This document shows positions 25,661-34,124 of a DNA stretch of 64,000 nucleotides, in pieces (positions within the stretch are counted from its first letter, which is position 1; each line of letters begins with the position of its first letter). The translations under genes were made by a program, and so were the position numbers. The stretch comes from Streptomyces sp. NRRL B-1347 (GTDB taxonomy: Bacteria; Actinomycetota; Actinomycetes; Streptomycetales; Streptomycetaceae): assembly GCF_000720325.1 (NCBI RefSeq), contig NZ_JOJM01000032.1, forward strand, positions 1 through 64,000, read 5' to 3'. The notes under the pieces are model-generated. The model saw only the letters and a list, made by a program, of their open reading frames with translations. It did no database searches and was not told the origin of the DNA.

Positions 25661-26989
25661 ATGACAGATCAGCAGCCCGCGCCGGGCCCTCGGGCCCCGT
25701 CGCGCGATCATCCGTCCGCGACGGCCGAGGAGCCGGGCGGTCCGGAGGTCACGCGCGAGCGGAAGTTCCGCCGCGACCCCCGGCACCGCAGGCTGGGCGG
25801 CGTGTGCGCGGGCCTCGGCCGGCACTGCGACATGGACCCGGTGATCTTCCGCATCGGCCTGGCCGTGCTCGCGGTCACGAGCGGCCTCGGCCTGGTCTTC
25901 TACGGCTTCGCGTGGCTGCTCATTCCGTACGAGGGCGAGGAGGAGAACGAGGCGCGGCGCCTGCTGACCGCCCGCGTCGACGGCCACGCCCTCGCAGCGG
26001 TCCTCTTCGCCCTCGTCGGCTGCGGTGTGTTCCTGACCCTGATCGGCAATGGCGGGGCGCTGACCTTCGCGGCCGTCCTCGGCATCCTCCTCGCGGGCGC
26101 GGGGTACTGGTCGCGCCAGCGCGGCGCCCCGGATCCCGACCCGGCAGCCGCGCAGGCCGTCGCGGACGCCCCGCCGGAGACGAAGGCGCCGCCCGTCACC
26201 GGGGCCCCGTCCTGGTGGCGCACCCCCGTGGGCGAGGAGGGCCCGCCGAAGTACTTCTGGGGCCCGGAGCCGATCGCGGTGGAGTATCAGCCGGCCCCTG
26301 GGCACACCCCGGCGTGGGGCGCGCCCCCCTTGGACAAGGAGCCGCGCGGGCGTCGCGGGCCGCGCTGGATCGGTGGCTGGGTGTTCCTGGCCGCCCTGCT
26401 CGCGGCCGGCCTCGGCACGGGCCTGACCTGGGAGGACCAGCCGCTCGGTACCAGCTTGCAGACGGGCTTCGCCTGCGCGCTCGCCGTGTTCGGCCTGGGC
26501 ATCGCGGTCAGCTCGTTCCTGGGGCGCACGGGCGCCGGCTCCCTCCTGCTCGCGGTGATCACCGCCGCCCTCGTCGCCACCTCCGCGGCCCTGCCGAAGA
26601 ACATCACGACGGATTGGATACGCAAGGACTGGACCCCGGCCACGGCCTCGGACGTCCGCCCGCGGTACGAGCTGGGGACGGGCGTCGCCACCCTGGACCT
26701 GAGCCGGGTCGACCTCCGCAAGGACCAGACGGTGCGCACGCGGGCGGAGGTGGGCGCCGGGAAGCTGAAGGTGATCGTGCCCGAGGACGCCAAGGTGGAC
26801 CTGAGGATCGAGGTGGGTGTCGGGGACATCCAGCTGCCCAGCGACGACAGTCAGGACGTGGACATCGCCCCCGACAAGCACAAGAAGGTGACGCTGGACC
26901 CGCCCGCGGGCGTCAAGGCCGAAGGCGCGCTCGACCTGCGGCTCGAGGTCGGCGTCGGACAGGCGGAGGTGGCACGTGCTGCGTCATGA
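25661..26989 (+). CDS. PspC domain membrane protein with LiaF-like C-terminus
   Basis: A 442-residue protein. The N-terminal PspC domain (about 34-95; RRLGGVCAGLGRHCDMDPVIFR) is followed by membrane segments near 75-95, 106-145, 237-258 and 269-315. A C-terminal beta-rich domain (about 345-440) repeats EVGVG-type turns (IEVGVGDIQLP; LRLEVGVGQAEV) like LiaF/toastrack domains. LiaF-type proteins restrain the LiaS kinase, so this is the likely partner of the divergent two-component pair. ATG 25661 is used; a start 10 bases earlier is out of frame. The next gene overlaps its end by 14 bases. Confidence 0.88.
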   Translation: MTDQQPAPGPRAPSRDHPSATAEEPGGPEVTRERKFRRDPRHRRLGGVCAGLGRHCDMDPVIFRIGLAVLAVTSGLGLVFYGFAWLLIPYEGEEENEARRLLTARVDGHALAAVLFALVGCGVFLTLIGNGGALTFAAVLGILLAGAGYWSRQRGAPDPDPAAAQAVADAPPETKAPPVTGAPSWWRTPVGEEGPPKYFWGPEPIAVEYQPAPGHTPAWGAPPLDKEPRGRRGPRWIGGWVFLAALLAAGLGTGLTWEDQPLGTSLQTGFACALAVFGLGIAVSSFLGRTGAGSLLLAVITAALVATSAALPKNITTDWIRKDWTPATASDVRPRYELGTGVATLDLSRVDLRKDQTVRTRAEVGAGKLKVIVPEDAKVDLRIEVGVGDIQLPSDDSQDVDIAPDKHKKVTLDPPAGVKAEGALDLRLEVGVGQAEVARAAS

Positions 26990-27260
26990 GCTCCAGCCGG
27001 GCCGGCTGGTCGCGGGCTTCTTCGTGGCGGTCGCCGGGCTCGTCTACGCGGGCGACGCGGGCGGTCTGTGGGACACGCCCTGGTTCGTGATCATCCCGAT
27101 CATGACGGGAGGTCTGTGCCTCGCGGGCGCCACGGCGACCCTGGCCCACGGCATACGCAAGGGCCGCGGGCTCAGCACCGGCGGCCGCGCGGACGGACCG
27201 CGCCCCGTGGACCCGGGCGAAACGCACGCGGCCGACGCGGGCGAGTCGGACCGGGGCTAG
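26976..27260 (+). CDS. Small two-helix membrane protein
   Basis: A 94-residue protein starting at GTG 26976, with GGAGG placed in the end of the PspC gene and a 14-base overlap, so it is probably co-translated with it. Two membrane helices (about 10-29 and 34-60) precede a hydrophilic Gly/Arg/Asp tail. I recognise no family beyond conserved hypothetical. It may be a subunit or regulator of the PspC/LiaSR-like sensing module. Its TAG stop shares the CTAG at 27257-27260 with the stop of the converging DoxX gene. Confidence 0.8.
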   Translation: MLRHELQPGRLVAGFFVAVAGLVYAGDAGGLWDTPWFVIIPIMTGGLCLAGATATLAHGIRKGRGLSTGGRADGPRPVDPGETHAADAGESDRG

Positions 27261-27784
27261 CGCAGGCGCAGCCCGGACGCGCCGCGGCGTTGGGCGAGCC
27301 AGGCGTCGACGGAGAGGAAGGCCGCCCCGGCAAGCACGAGCGGCAGCCAGGCCATCAAGTAGGCGAGGTCATTGCCGTAGTAGTACGGCTCGGCGGACCA
27401 GCTCATGGTCAGCCAGAGGCTGAGCGAGATCAGCGCGCCGCCGAGCGCGGCGATCCGGGCGAGCAGGCCGATGAGGGTGCCGATGCCGACGGCCAGTTCG
27501 CCGAGGGCGATGGCGTAGCCGAAGCCGACGGGGCTCTTCAGGGCCAGGTCGACGAGCTCGGGGATGGCGGAGATGTCGCGGATGTTGCGCATCTGGTCGC
27601 CGATCGAGCCGGCGCCGCTCGCCTTCATGAAGGCGCTGTCGGTCAGCTTGTCCAGGCCCGCGTAGATGAAGGTGACGCCGAGGAAGATCCTCAACGGGAG
27701 CAGGGCGTAGCGGGTGGCGTTGTCCCGCCAGTCGTTCCGCCGGGCATAGCCGCCGTGGGTGTCCGTGCGCATGCCGTGGACCAT
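27257..27784 (-). CDS. DoxX family membrane protein
   Basis: A 175-residue protein with four membrane helices. The DoxX pattern LPLRIFLGVTFIYAGLDKLTD opens the first helix (about 27-47). Later helices contain GYAIALGELAVGIGTLIGL and LISLSLWLTM; the loop SWSAEPYYYGND before the last helix is common in this family. DoxX proteins are thiosulfate-quinone reductase-like, or redox partners in actinobacteria; the substrate here is unknown. ATG 27784 is chosen over one 33 bases upstream because the family starts near it. It ends tail-to-tail with the small membrane protein, the two stops sharing CTAG. Confidence 0.87.
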   Translation of the reverse strand: MVHGMRTDTHGGYARRNDWRDNATRYALLPLRIFLGVTFIYAGLDKLTDSAFMKASGAGSIGDQMRNIRDISAIPELVDLALKSPVGFGYAIALGELAVGIGTLIGLLARIAALGGALISLSLWLTMSWSAEPYYYGNDLAYLMAWLPLVLAGAAFLSVDAWLAQRRGASGLRLR

Positions 27785-28007
27785 GGCTGTCCGCCGCCTC
27801 TCCCGTTGAGCCGTCAACTGACGATACGTAGGAAAGGGAGTCGCCGCTCAGTGGCGTGCGGCGGATTCCGTGAGGTGTGCCCGGAAACCACTGGGGGTCG
27901 GCGGTTCCGGGCCTGCGGAAGGGGGAGCGCATGCGTCCGTTCGACGCGGTGCGGGCCGCGGGGCGGTGTGTCGCGCGGTCCGTGCGGAAGCTGGTGCGGC
28001 GGGGCGG

Positions 28008-29273
28008 TCAGTCCGTCACGTCGATGGTGCAGCGGTTGGTCTCGACACCAGCCGCCGTGATCACTTGGACGTCGACGCGGCCGGGCTCGACGTCGACGGG
28101 TACGGGCACGGTCAGGACGGTGTCCGAGGGGTTGGTGAAGCCCCCGGCGACCGGCACGAGCGGCACGTGGACGTGGACGGTGCCGATGCGGACGGCCATC
28201 CGGGCGAGCCGGTCCGCGCTCTGCGCGCCGGGCGGTACGAAGCCCGCGCCGCGGATCTCGATGTCGTCGCCGGTGCGGATCGGCGCGTCCAGATCGCCTG
28301 CCTCGCGGGCGCGGACGACGGACAGGATCACGGGTCGGCCGCCCTCGGAGTACTTGCCCGCCACGTATGTGGCGGCCGATACGAGCACGAGGAGGGCGAG
28401 GCCCCAGGGCAGGTCGGGCAGCTGCTCGGGACGGCGGGCGAGCCGAACGGCGACGAAGACGGCGGCTGCGGTGCTGACGAGGAGGTACTGGGCGTCCGCG
28501 AAGTGGCCGCGGCCCGAGTCGTCGGTGAGGAGGTCGGCGGCCCTCGGCCGGTCGGCGCGCACCTTCTGCAGCTTCTGTCCGAGGACCCTGAGGCCCACGA
28601 CGCGGCGGACGAGCACGGCGACGGCGCAGACGACGGCGAGGACGGTCACCAGGCCCGCGGCGCGGTCGAGTTGGAGGCCGTCGATGAGGGCGTCACGCCG
28701 GTCGTCGCCGGAGGCCGCGGCGAGTTCACCCGCGAGGACGAGCACGGCGAAGACGACGAGCAGCACCCAGGAGGCGGCGACCGCGCGCGAGGTGGACAGG
28801 CGGTTGTCCTCACCGATGACGGGCGCGAGCACGCCGCCGCGCGCGCGGTGCAGATATGCGGCGCCGGACAGCAGGAAGGCCATGGCGAGCGCCGCGAGCA
28901 GTCCGGCCGTGCGCGTGTCCGTCCAGCCGGTGCCGACGGCCGTGAGCGCCTGGACGAGCAGCAGCGCGACGACGCCCGCCCAGACGGCGGCGAGGGTGTA
29001 CCGCCACAGCCGGGTGAGCCAGGCCGCCCCCTCGGCGCGCCCGCGTTCGGCGACGGCCTTGGCGGACTGGGTCAGCTCGTCCGACACCCACTGGCGGGAC
29101 GCGCCCGCCGAGTGGACGACGGCCGCGGGCACGCCCTGCCCGGCCGCCAACTCGTCGCGTTTGGCGAGGAACGCGGCCACGGCGCGCCGATGCCCCTCGC
29201 GTGCGCCGTGCGGGCAGTCCCCGCACGTGCAGCCACCCCCGTGCGTGCTCTGCCTGGCTTCCTGCACCGCCAC
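28008..29273 (-). CDS. Multi-pass membrane protein with Cys-rich N-terminus and IPT-like C-terminus
   Basis: About 421 residues. The N-terminus carries a compact Cys cluster (GGGCTCGDCPHG) that could bind a metal. Six to eight membrane helices follow through the middle. The last 110 residues are soluble and beta-rich (IEIRGAGFVPPGAQ, VHVHVPLVPV, VPVDVEPGRVDVQV), resembling an IPT/TIG fold. I do not recognise the family. The start is uncertain: GTG 29273 and GTG 29267 are close together after a G-rich stretch; the frame extends further upstream with Arg/Ser-rich residues that I reject. The gene stands alone between DoxX and a class II aldolase gene. Confidence 0.72.
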   Translation of the reverse strand: MAVQEARQSTHGGGCTCGDCPHGAREGHRRAVAAFLAKRDELAAGQGVPAAVVHSAGASRQWVSDELTQSAKAVAERGRAEGAAWLTRLWRYTLAAVWAGVVALLLVQALTAVGTGWTDTRTAGLLAALAMAFLLSGAAYLHRARGGVLAPVIGEDNRLSTSRAVAASWVLLVVFAVLVLAGELAAASGDDRRDALIDGLQLDRAAGLVTVLAVVCAVAVLVRRVVGLRVLGQKLQKVRADRPRAADLLTDDSGRGHFADAQYLLVSTAAAVFVAVRLARRPEQLPDLPWGLALLVLVSAATYVAGKYSEGGRPVILSVVRAREAGDLDAPIRTGDDIEIRGAGFVPPGAQSADRLARMAVRIGTVHVHVPLVPVAGGFTNPSDTVLTVPVPVDVEPGRVDVQVITAAGVETNRCTIDVTD

Positions 29274-29444
29274 CGCGTACCCCGCCTTCCCCGCCCTCGG
29301 CCGAGGCCGTGATCGAACCCGTGACCGGCTCTGCCGCCACCCACGCGCCCGCGAACTACCTTGCAATGACTGGGAATTGTGCCGTACGGACGCCTGTGCG
29401 CGTTCCGCGGGTCAGGTCAGCGGGGGTGGACCGGGGGCACGCGT

Positions 29445-29461
29445 GTTGACGCGGGGTCAAC
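29445..29461. promoter_or_regulatory. Short inverted repeat GTTGAC-N5-GTCAAC
   Basis: A perfect 6-bp repeat in the gap between the membrane protein and the aldolase-like gene. Each half contains a TTGAC box, so it could be an operator or a promoter element. Confidence 0.35.
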
Positions 29462-29517
29462 GCGGGCCCGGACGGGCGGTGGGTCGCCGCGGGCGGGGCG
29501 CCCGTCGTCCGGCGGGT

Positions 29518-30303
29518 TCAGGCGAGCAGATCGGGTTCGGCGCGGCTGATGTCCTGCCACAGGGACTGGTAGTTGATCCAGGCCACGAGGTCGCCGCCGA
29601 GCTGGTCCCGGGTCCGCACCGCCTCGTCGTGCCCGATGAGGACCGGGCGCCCGGCGGCGCGGGCGGTGAGCTGGACCTGGCTGGAGCGCTCCATGGAGAT
29701 GAACCACCAGGCGGCGGCGTCGACGGAGCCGCCCACGGTGAGCAGCCCGTGGTTGCGCAGGATGAGCGCCTTGTGGTCGTCGAGGGCGGCGGCGACGCGG
29801 CGGCATTCGTCGGCGTCCACGGCGACGCCCGTGTAGGCGTCGTACAGGGCGTGGCTCTCGTAGAAGGCGCAGGACTCCTGGGTGAGGGGTTCGAGGAGTT
29901 CGCCGAGGGCGGCGAGGGCGCGGCCGTGCACGGAGTGGCAGTGGGCGACGGCGACGGCGTCGGGCCGGGCCCTGTGGACCTCGGCGTGGACGGCGAACGC
30001 GGCCTGGTTGACGTGGTGGCGCCCCTCGACGACCTGACCCGCCGCGTTGACGAGGACGAGGTCGCTGACGGTGATGTGCTTGAAGGGCATGCCGAAGGGG
30101 TTCACCCAGAAGCAGTCCGGGTGTTGGGGGTCGCGCGCGGTGATGTGGCCGGAGACGCCGTCCTCGTAGCCGAGGCGGCCGAAGACGCGCAGGGCGCCGG
30201 CGAGCCGCTCCTTGCGGTGGCGCCGTTCGTCCTCCGGCGTGTCGTGCACCGGGGGCATCGCGAACTGGAGCCGCTCGACGGGTATGGGTGTGGGCGCCCG
30301 CAT
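29518..30303 (-). CDS. Class II aldolase/adducin family protein
   Basis: A 261-residue member of the class II aldolase fold. Zinc ligands are visible: HCHSVHG near 119-125 and LRNHGLLTVG near 185-194. The N-terminal part has GVSGHITARDP and VNPFGMPFKHIT, both family marks. Such enzymes break or decarboxylate hydroxy-acid phosphates; the substrate cannot be read from sequence, and this actinobacterial group is mostly uncharacterised. The ATG at 30303 has GGAGG just upstream. It is divergent from the frameshifted pyridoxamine-oxidase-family gene. Confidence 0.88.
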   Translation of the reverse strand: MRAPTPIPVERLQFAMPPVHDTPEDERRHRKERLAGALRVFGRLGYEDGVSGHITARDPQHPDCFWVNPFGMPFKHITVSDLVLVNAAGQVVEGRHHVNQAAFAVHAEVHRARPDAVAVAHCHSVHGRALAALGELLEPLTQESCAFYESHALYDAYTGVAVDADECRRVAAALDDHKALILRNHGLLTVGGSVDAAAWWFISMERSSQVQLTARAAGRPVLIGHDEAVRTRDQLGGDLVAWINYQSLWQDISRAEPDLLA

Positions 30304-30466
30304 CTGTCCTCCGTCCCTGGTCGTACGGAGCGGAAGTTACCGCCGGTCAGCGAAGGGCGACAGGGGCCTTCTGTGAAGAGAGTCTGGAGCCGGACGCGCC
30401 GGGCGGTGGCGCGGCGGCCCGTAAAGGGCGACAGGAGGTGTCTGGTTTCGGCGTCAGACTGTCGCT

Positions 30467-30945
30467 ATGACAGGCAACTGGAAAGCGTTCGCGACGTCGG
30501 AACCCGAGCTGGCCCGGACGGTCGAGGAGCGCTTCGGGCAGTTCACGCACCACACCCTGGCGACGCTGCGCAAGGACGGGTGCCGCGCACGTCGGGCATC
30601 GAAGTCCGCTTCCTGAACGGCGAGTTGTGGCTGGGGATGATGCCGGGCTCGCTCAAGGCGCTGGACCTGCGGCGCGATCCGCGGTGCACGCTCCAGGCGA
30701 ACCTGGGTTCCGGCACGGAGATGGGCGGCGGGGACGTGCGCATCTCCGGTCGTGCGGTGGAGGTGCGCGACCCGGAGACGGTGAAGCTGTACGCGGACGA
30801 GGTGCGGCCGCCGGATCCGTCGGCGTTCCATCTGTTCCGGGTGGAGCTGACGGAGGTCGTGCGGACGTTCATCGAGGACGACAAGTATCTGGCCGTGCAG
30901 GTGTGGAAGCCGGGGCAGCCGGTGCGCACGACACGGCGGACGTGA
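30467..30945 (+). pseudogene. Pyridoxamine 5'-phosphate oxidase family gene, broken by a one-base frameshift
   Basis: The N-terminal part reads MTGNWKAFATSEPELARTV to QFTHHTLATLRKDG, then leaves the family and stops at about 30616. The rest of the family continues one frame over (TSGIEVRFLNGELWLGMMPG to QVWKPGQPVRTTRRT) to a stop at 30945. The join is at about 30580-30590, where one base is missing from what should read as a Gly-(any)-Pro-Arg-Thr turn. Family proteins of about 160 residues bind FMN or F420 in a split-barrel fold. This may be a sequencing or assembly error or a real null allele. The ATG has no close Shine-Dalgarno sequence; AGGAGG lies 30 bases away. Confidence 0.75.
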
Positions 30946-30979
30946 GGGCGGCGGACGTGAGGGCGGCGGACGTGAGAAC
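30935..30979. repeat. 15-bp triplication over a stop codon
   Basis: GGCGGACGTGAGGGC occurs three times head to tail (third copy 13 of 15 bases), overlapping the stop codon of the pyridoxamine-oxidase-family gene. Each copy carries an in-frame TGA. Confidence 0.85.
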
Positions 30980-31021
30980 GCCGGTGCCGCCGTCCCCTGC
31001 GGGGGCGGCGGCACCGGCGTT
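30977..31021. terminator. Bidirectional terminator between converging genes
   Basis: AACGCCGGTGCCGCC (30977-30991) pairs perfectly with GGCGGCACCGGCGTT (31007-31021); CCCC and GGGG extend it towards the loop. It ends the pyridoxamine-oxidase-family gene and guaA. Confidence 0.88.
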
Positions 31022-31088
31022 CAGGCCTGGGGGCGCGGGCGGGCCGTGCGGCCCGGACCGACCGTGGGGCTCGGCCCCTGCGGTCGGG

Positions 31089-32678
31089 TCACTCCCACTC
31101 GATGGTGCCCGGCGGCTTGCTGGTCACGTCGAGGACGACACGGTTGACGTCGGCGACCTCGTTGGTGATGCGGGTCGAGATCTTCGCGAGCACGTCGTAC
31201 GGCAGGCGCGACCAGTCGGCCGTCATGGCGTCCTCGGAGGAGACGGGGCGCAGCACGATCGGGTGGCCGTAGGTGCGGCCGTCGCCCTGGACGCCCACGG
31301 AGCGGACGTCGGCGAGGAGCACCACGGGGCACTGCCAGATCTCGCGGTCGAGCCCGGCGGCGGTCAGCTCCTCGCGGGCGATGGCGTCGGCCTCGCGCAG
31401 CAGGTCGAGCCGCTCGCGAGTGACCTCGCCGACGATGCGGATGCCGAGGCCGGGGCCCGGGAAGGGCTGGCGCTGGACGATCTCGTCGGGCAGGCCGAGC
31501 TCCTGGCCGACCATGCGCACCTCGTCCTTGAACAGCTTGCGCAGCGGTTCGACGAGCTGGAACTCGAGGTCCTCGGGGAGGCCGCCCACGTTGTGGTGGG
31601 ACTTGATGTTGGCGGTGCCGGTGCCGCCGCCGGACTCGACGACGTCCGGGTAGAGGGTGCCCTGGACCAGGAACTCGACGGCCTCGCCGTCGGCGGCGCC
31701 CTCGGCGACGATCTCGGCCTGGGCCTGCTCGAAGACGCGGATGAACTCGCGCCCGATGATCTTCCGCTTCTCCTCGGGGTCGGACACCCCGGCGAGCGCG
31801 GCGAGGAACCGCTCCTGGGCGTCGACGACCTTCAGCTGCACGCCGGTGGCGGCCACGAAGTCCTTCTCGACCTGCTCGGTCTCGCCCTGGCGCATCAGGC
31901 CGTGGTCGACGTACACGCAGGTGAGCTGGGAGCCGATGGCCTTCTGCACCAGGGCGGCGGCCACGGCGGAGTCGACGCCGCCGGACAGGCCGCAGATGGC
32001 GCGCTTGGTGCCGACCTGGGCGCGGATGGCGGCGACCTGCTCGTCGATGACGTTGCCGGTGGTCCAGTTCGGCTTCAGGCCCGCGCCGCGGTAGAGGAAG
32101 TGCTCCAGGACCTGCTGGCCGTGCGTGGAGTGCATGACCTCGGGGTGGTACTGGACGCCGTAGAGCTTCTTCTCGTCGTTCTCGAAGGCGGCGACCGGGA
32201 CGACGTCCGTGGAGGCGGTGACGGCGAAGCCCTCGGGGGCGGCGCTGCACGCGTCGCCGTGGGACATCCACACGGACTGCTCGGCCGGGGTGCCCTCGAA
32301 GAGGGTCGAGCCGGGCTTGGAGACGCTGAGCGGGGTGCGGCCGTACTCACGGGCGCCGGTGTTGTCGACGGTGCCGCCGAGGGTGGTCGCCATCAGCTGG
32401 AAGCCGTAGCACATGCCGAAGACGGGGACGCCCGCCTCGAACAGGGCGCGATCGACCGACGGGGCCTGTTCCGCGTACACCGAAGACGGGCCGCCGGAGA
32501 GGATGATCGCCGCAGGGTTCTTGGCGAGCATCTCAGAGACCGGCATGGTGCTCGGCACGATCTCGCTGTAGACCCGGGCTTCGCGGACGCGGCGGGCGAT
32601 GAGCTGGGCGTACTGCGCTCCGAAGTCGACGACCAGAACGGTGTCGGGAGCGGCGGCAGCGGGAGTCGCTGAGGACAC
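31089..32678 (-). CDS. guaA: GMP synthase (glutamine-hydrolysing)
   Basis: A 529-residue enzyme converting XMP + Gln + ATP to GMP. The class I glutamine amidotransferase domain has nucleophile Cys90 (FGMCYGFQ) and His/Glu in [12 protein letters not shown]. The ATP-pyrophosphatase P-loop is [11 protein letters not shown]. The C-terminal dimerisation part ends correctly at [12 protein letters not shown] 32678, with GGAAGG eight bases upstream, gives the family length; the longer frame from 32735 adds only Arg/Ala/Pro residues. Together with guaB and guaB3 it makes the guanine branch of purine synthesis well represented in this window. A TAGAAT box (minus strand, 32776-32781) may be its -10 element. 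Confidence 0.96.
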   Translation of the reverse strand: MSSATPAAAAPDTVLVVDFGAQYAQLIARRVREARVYSEIVPSTMPVSEMLAKNPAAIILSGGPSSVYAEQAPSVDRALFEAGVPVFGMCYGFQLMATTLGGTVDNTGAREYGRTPLSVSKPGSTLFEGTPAEQSVWMSHGDACSAAPEGFAVTASTDVVPVAAFENDEKKLYGVQYHPEVMHSTHGQQVLEHFLYRGAGLKPNWTTGNVIDEQVAAIRAQVGTKRAICGLSGGVDSAVAAALVQKAIGSQLTCVYVDHGLMRQGETEQVEKDFVAATGVQLKVVDAQERFLAALAGVSDPEEKRKIIGREFIRVFEQAQAEIVAEGAADGEAVEFLVQGTLYPDVVESGGGTGTANIKSHHNVGGLPEDLEFQLVEPLRKLFKDEVRMVGQELGLPDEIVQRQPFPGPGLGIRIVGEVTRERLDLLREADAIAREELTAAGLDREIWQCPVVLLADVRSVGVQGDGRTYGHPIVLRPVSSEDAMTADWSRLPYDVLAKISTRITNEVADVNRVVLDVTSKPPGTIEWE

Positions 32679-33001
32679 GGCGGCGGCCTTCCGGCGTTGA
32701 GCGTGCGCAGGAGGTTCGTGAGCGGAAGGGTGCACGAGGGGTGCGCGCGCGGTTGGAGCTGGGGTTGTTTTGTCGATTCTAACGGGCCTGGGCGTGGCGC
32801 CTTCGTCGTATCCGACGGACCGCGGGCCCGAAGGCCCGGCGGCAGGGGCTTCCCGACGGCCGCCCGGCCCCCGCTCCCGGGCCCGCCCGACCGTCCCGTC
32901 CAGGCCGGTTCCAGCCCTGTGGGCGGACCGGCAGCCCTCAGGGCAGCCCGGAGAGGGCAGCGGTCCCGCGTCTCAGCATGCGAGTCAGGTCACACACCGG
33001 T
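32679..33001. other. Divergent promoter region, guaA and chorismate mutase leader
   Basis: The A/T-rich core at 32763-32781 carries a minus-strand TAGAAT for guaA. No gene is seen. Confidence 0.45.
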
Positions 33002-33032
33002 TTGACCCGCCGTGCGCGCCTGGGGGCATACT
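33002..33032 (+). promoter_or_regulatory. Promoter of the chorismate mutase leader transcript
   Basis: TTGACC (33002-33007) and CATACT (33027-33032) are separated by 19 bases. Start of transcription would fall at about 33039, exactly at the GTG of the leader peptide, predicting a leaderless message. Confidence 0.55.
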
Positions 33033-33038
33033 GGCTCC

Positions 33039-33110
33039 GTGACCAAGCACCTCAGCTTCCTCTTTACCTATGGCATCCGGCCCGCCGGCTGCCATGGTCG
33101 AGCTGCTTGA
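33039..33110 (+). CDS. Putative Phe/Tyr leader peptide (attenuation)
   Basis: A 23-codon frame starting at GTG reads VTKHLSFLFTYGIRPAGCHG and then three residues to a TGA. It has Phe codons at 7 and 9 (TTC, TTT) and a Tyr codon at 11 (TAT); TTT and TAT are rare in this GC-rich genome. The GTG sits at the predicted transcription start, so no Shine-Dalgarno is needed. A strong terminator hairpin follows (33135-33161), then the chorismate mutase gene. GGCCCG at 33079-33084 (codons 14-15) can pair with CGGGCC (33140-33145) in the terminator's left arm, giving a plausible anti-terminator when the ribosome stalls at the Phe codons. Too short to be sure; there is no direct evidence of translation. 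Confidence 0.5.
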   Translation: MTKHLSFLFTYGIRPAGCHGRAA

Positions 33111-33134
33111 TCACCTGACAAGCGACTTCCCAGG

Positions 33135-33161
33135 CGCCCCGGGCCGACAAGGCCCGGGGCG
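33135..33161 (+). terminator. Attenuator hairpin before chorismate mutase
   Basis: CGCCCCGGGCC (33135-33145), loop GACAA, GGCCCGGGGCG (33151-33161): an 11-bp perfect GC stem followed by TCCCGTCGTTT. It lies between the leader peptide and the coding start 65 bases later, so it would end transcription early unless disrupted. Confidence 0.75.
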
Positions 33162-33226
33162 TCCCGTCGTTTCCGGGTCCTTATCCCGGGGCACCGCCGC
33201 CATCCGATTCAGCGAGGAGCCCCACC

Positions 33227-33568
33227 ATGACCGCCACGACCGCCACCACGACCGCCGCCACGCAGCAGCCCACCGCCCCGGCCCGCACGCCCGCGCCCGA
33301 GCGGACCGGGGCCCGTACGCCCGAAGCCGCCGAGCTGATCGGCGGCGCCCGTGAGCGGATTGACGCGCTCGACGACCGGATCATTGGTCTGGTCCAGGAG
33401 CGGATGGCGGTCTCGGCGGTGATCCAGGAGGCCCGCATCGGTTCGGGCGGGCGGCGCGTGAACCTCTCGCGCGAGATGGAGATCCTCGCCCACTACCGGG
33501 ACGCGCTCGGCAAGCCCGGCACCGCGCTCGCGATGACGCTCCTCGAACTGTGCCGCGGCCGCGTCTGA
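33227..33568 (+). CDS. Chorismate mutase, AroQ type
   Basis: A 113-residue AroQ-fold chorismate mutase, which turns chorismate into prephenate on the way to Phe and Tyr. After a Thr/Ala/Pro-rich disordered N-terminus (1-33), the three-helix domain has the active-site Arg/Lys pattern: ARERIDALDDRIIGLVQERM, then VIQEAR, GSGGRRVNLSREMEIL, and a closing LCRGRV. ATG 33227 has GAGGAG upstream. Length and motifs fit the short monofunctional actinobacterial form. It is a single gene under the leader-peptide/attenuator region, which suggests feedback by aromatic amino acid supply. Confidence 0.9.
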   Translation: MTATTATTTAATQQPTAPARTPAPERTGARTPEAAELIGGARERIDALDDRIIGLVQERMAVSAVIQEARIGSGGRRVNLSREMEILAHYRDALGKPGTALAMTLLELCRGRV

Positions 33569-33569
33569 G

Positions 33570-33679
33570 CCGTCCGGCAGGGGCACACCAGCCGCTCGAC
33601 AGGGCCACACCCTCCGCTCCGCAAGGGCGCGCCATCCGCTCGGCGAGGGCGCGCCATCCGCCCGGCAAGGGCACGCCGG
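33570..33679. repeat. 22-bp imperfect tandem repeat, five units
   Basis: Five 22-base units (for example CCGCTCGGCGAGGGCGCGCC followed by AT) begin two bases after the chorismate mutase stop. Twenty-two is not a multiple of three, and no gene covers the tract, so it is probably non-coding. Confidence 0.85.
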
Positions 33680-34124
33680 GAGCGGTCCGGCCCCGCCCGA
33701 GAGGGGGTACGCGCGCACGCGGAACCGCTGCGCCACGGACCTGAGTTCGGACGCCTTCTCACCCGTACGGCGCGTGACCGGTTCCCGACGGCCTTCGTTG
33801 GTCCCGATGTCCGTGCCAGCCAGGGGCGGGCCCGAAAGAACCACGCGTGGCTCCTCCGCTGGGGCGATGAGGCGTACGGATCATTCGTACGCCGTGGGAC
33901 CTCGCCCCAGAGATGTGACCGGACGGCAGGGGACAGCAGCCCGGTCACCCAGGGAACGGTCGGCTCCGGGGACGCCCGGGGCCGACCGGCCTCAAGCTCT
34001 TCCGCTCGGGTGTTCCCCTCGGGCACAAGTGGATGCGGTCGAAACGGTTGCGCGGAGAACCGGCCATCCTCCACGATGCGTAAGAGGGCGAGCGAGCAGC
34101 CCAGCACTACAGAATTCCATTGCC

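Noticed and set aside
27931..28100. ATG at 27931 with a strong GGAAGGGGGAG upstream, plus strand
   Set aside because: The frame runs antisense into the membrane protein gene and quickly becomes Thr/Ser/Arg noise; the ribosome-like site is probably chance in G-rich DNA.
33570..33679. CRISPR-like array of 22-bp repeats
   Set aside because: No unique spacers between units and no cas genes in the window.
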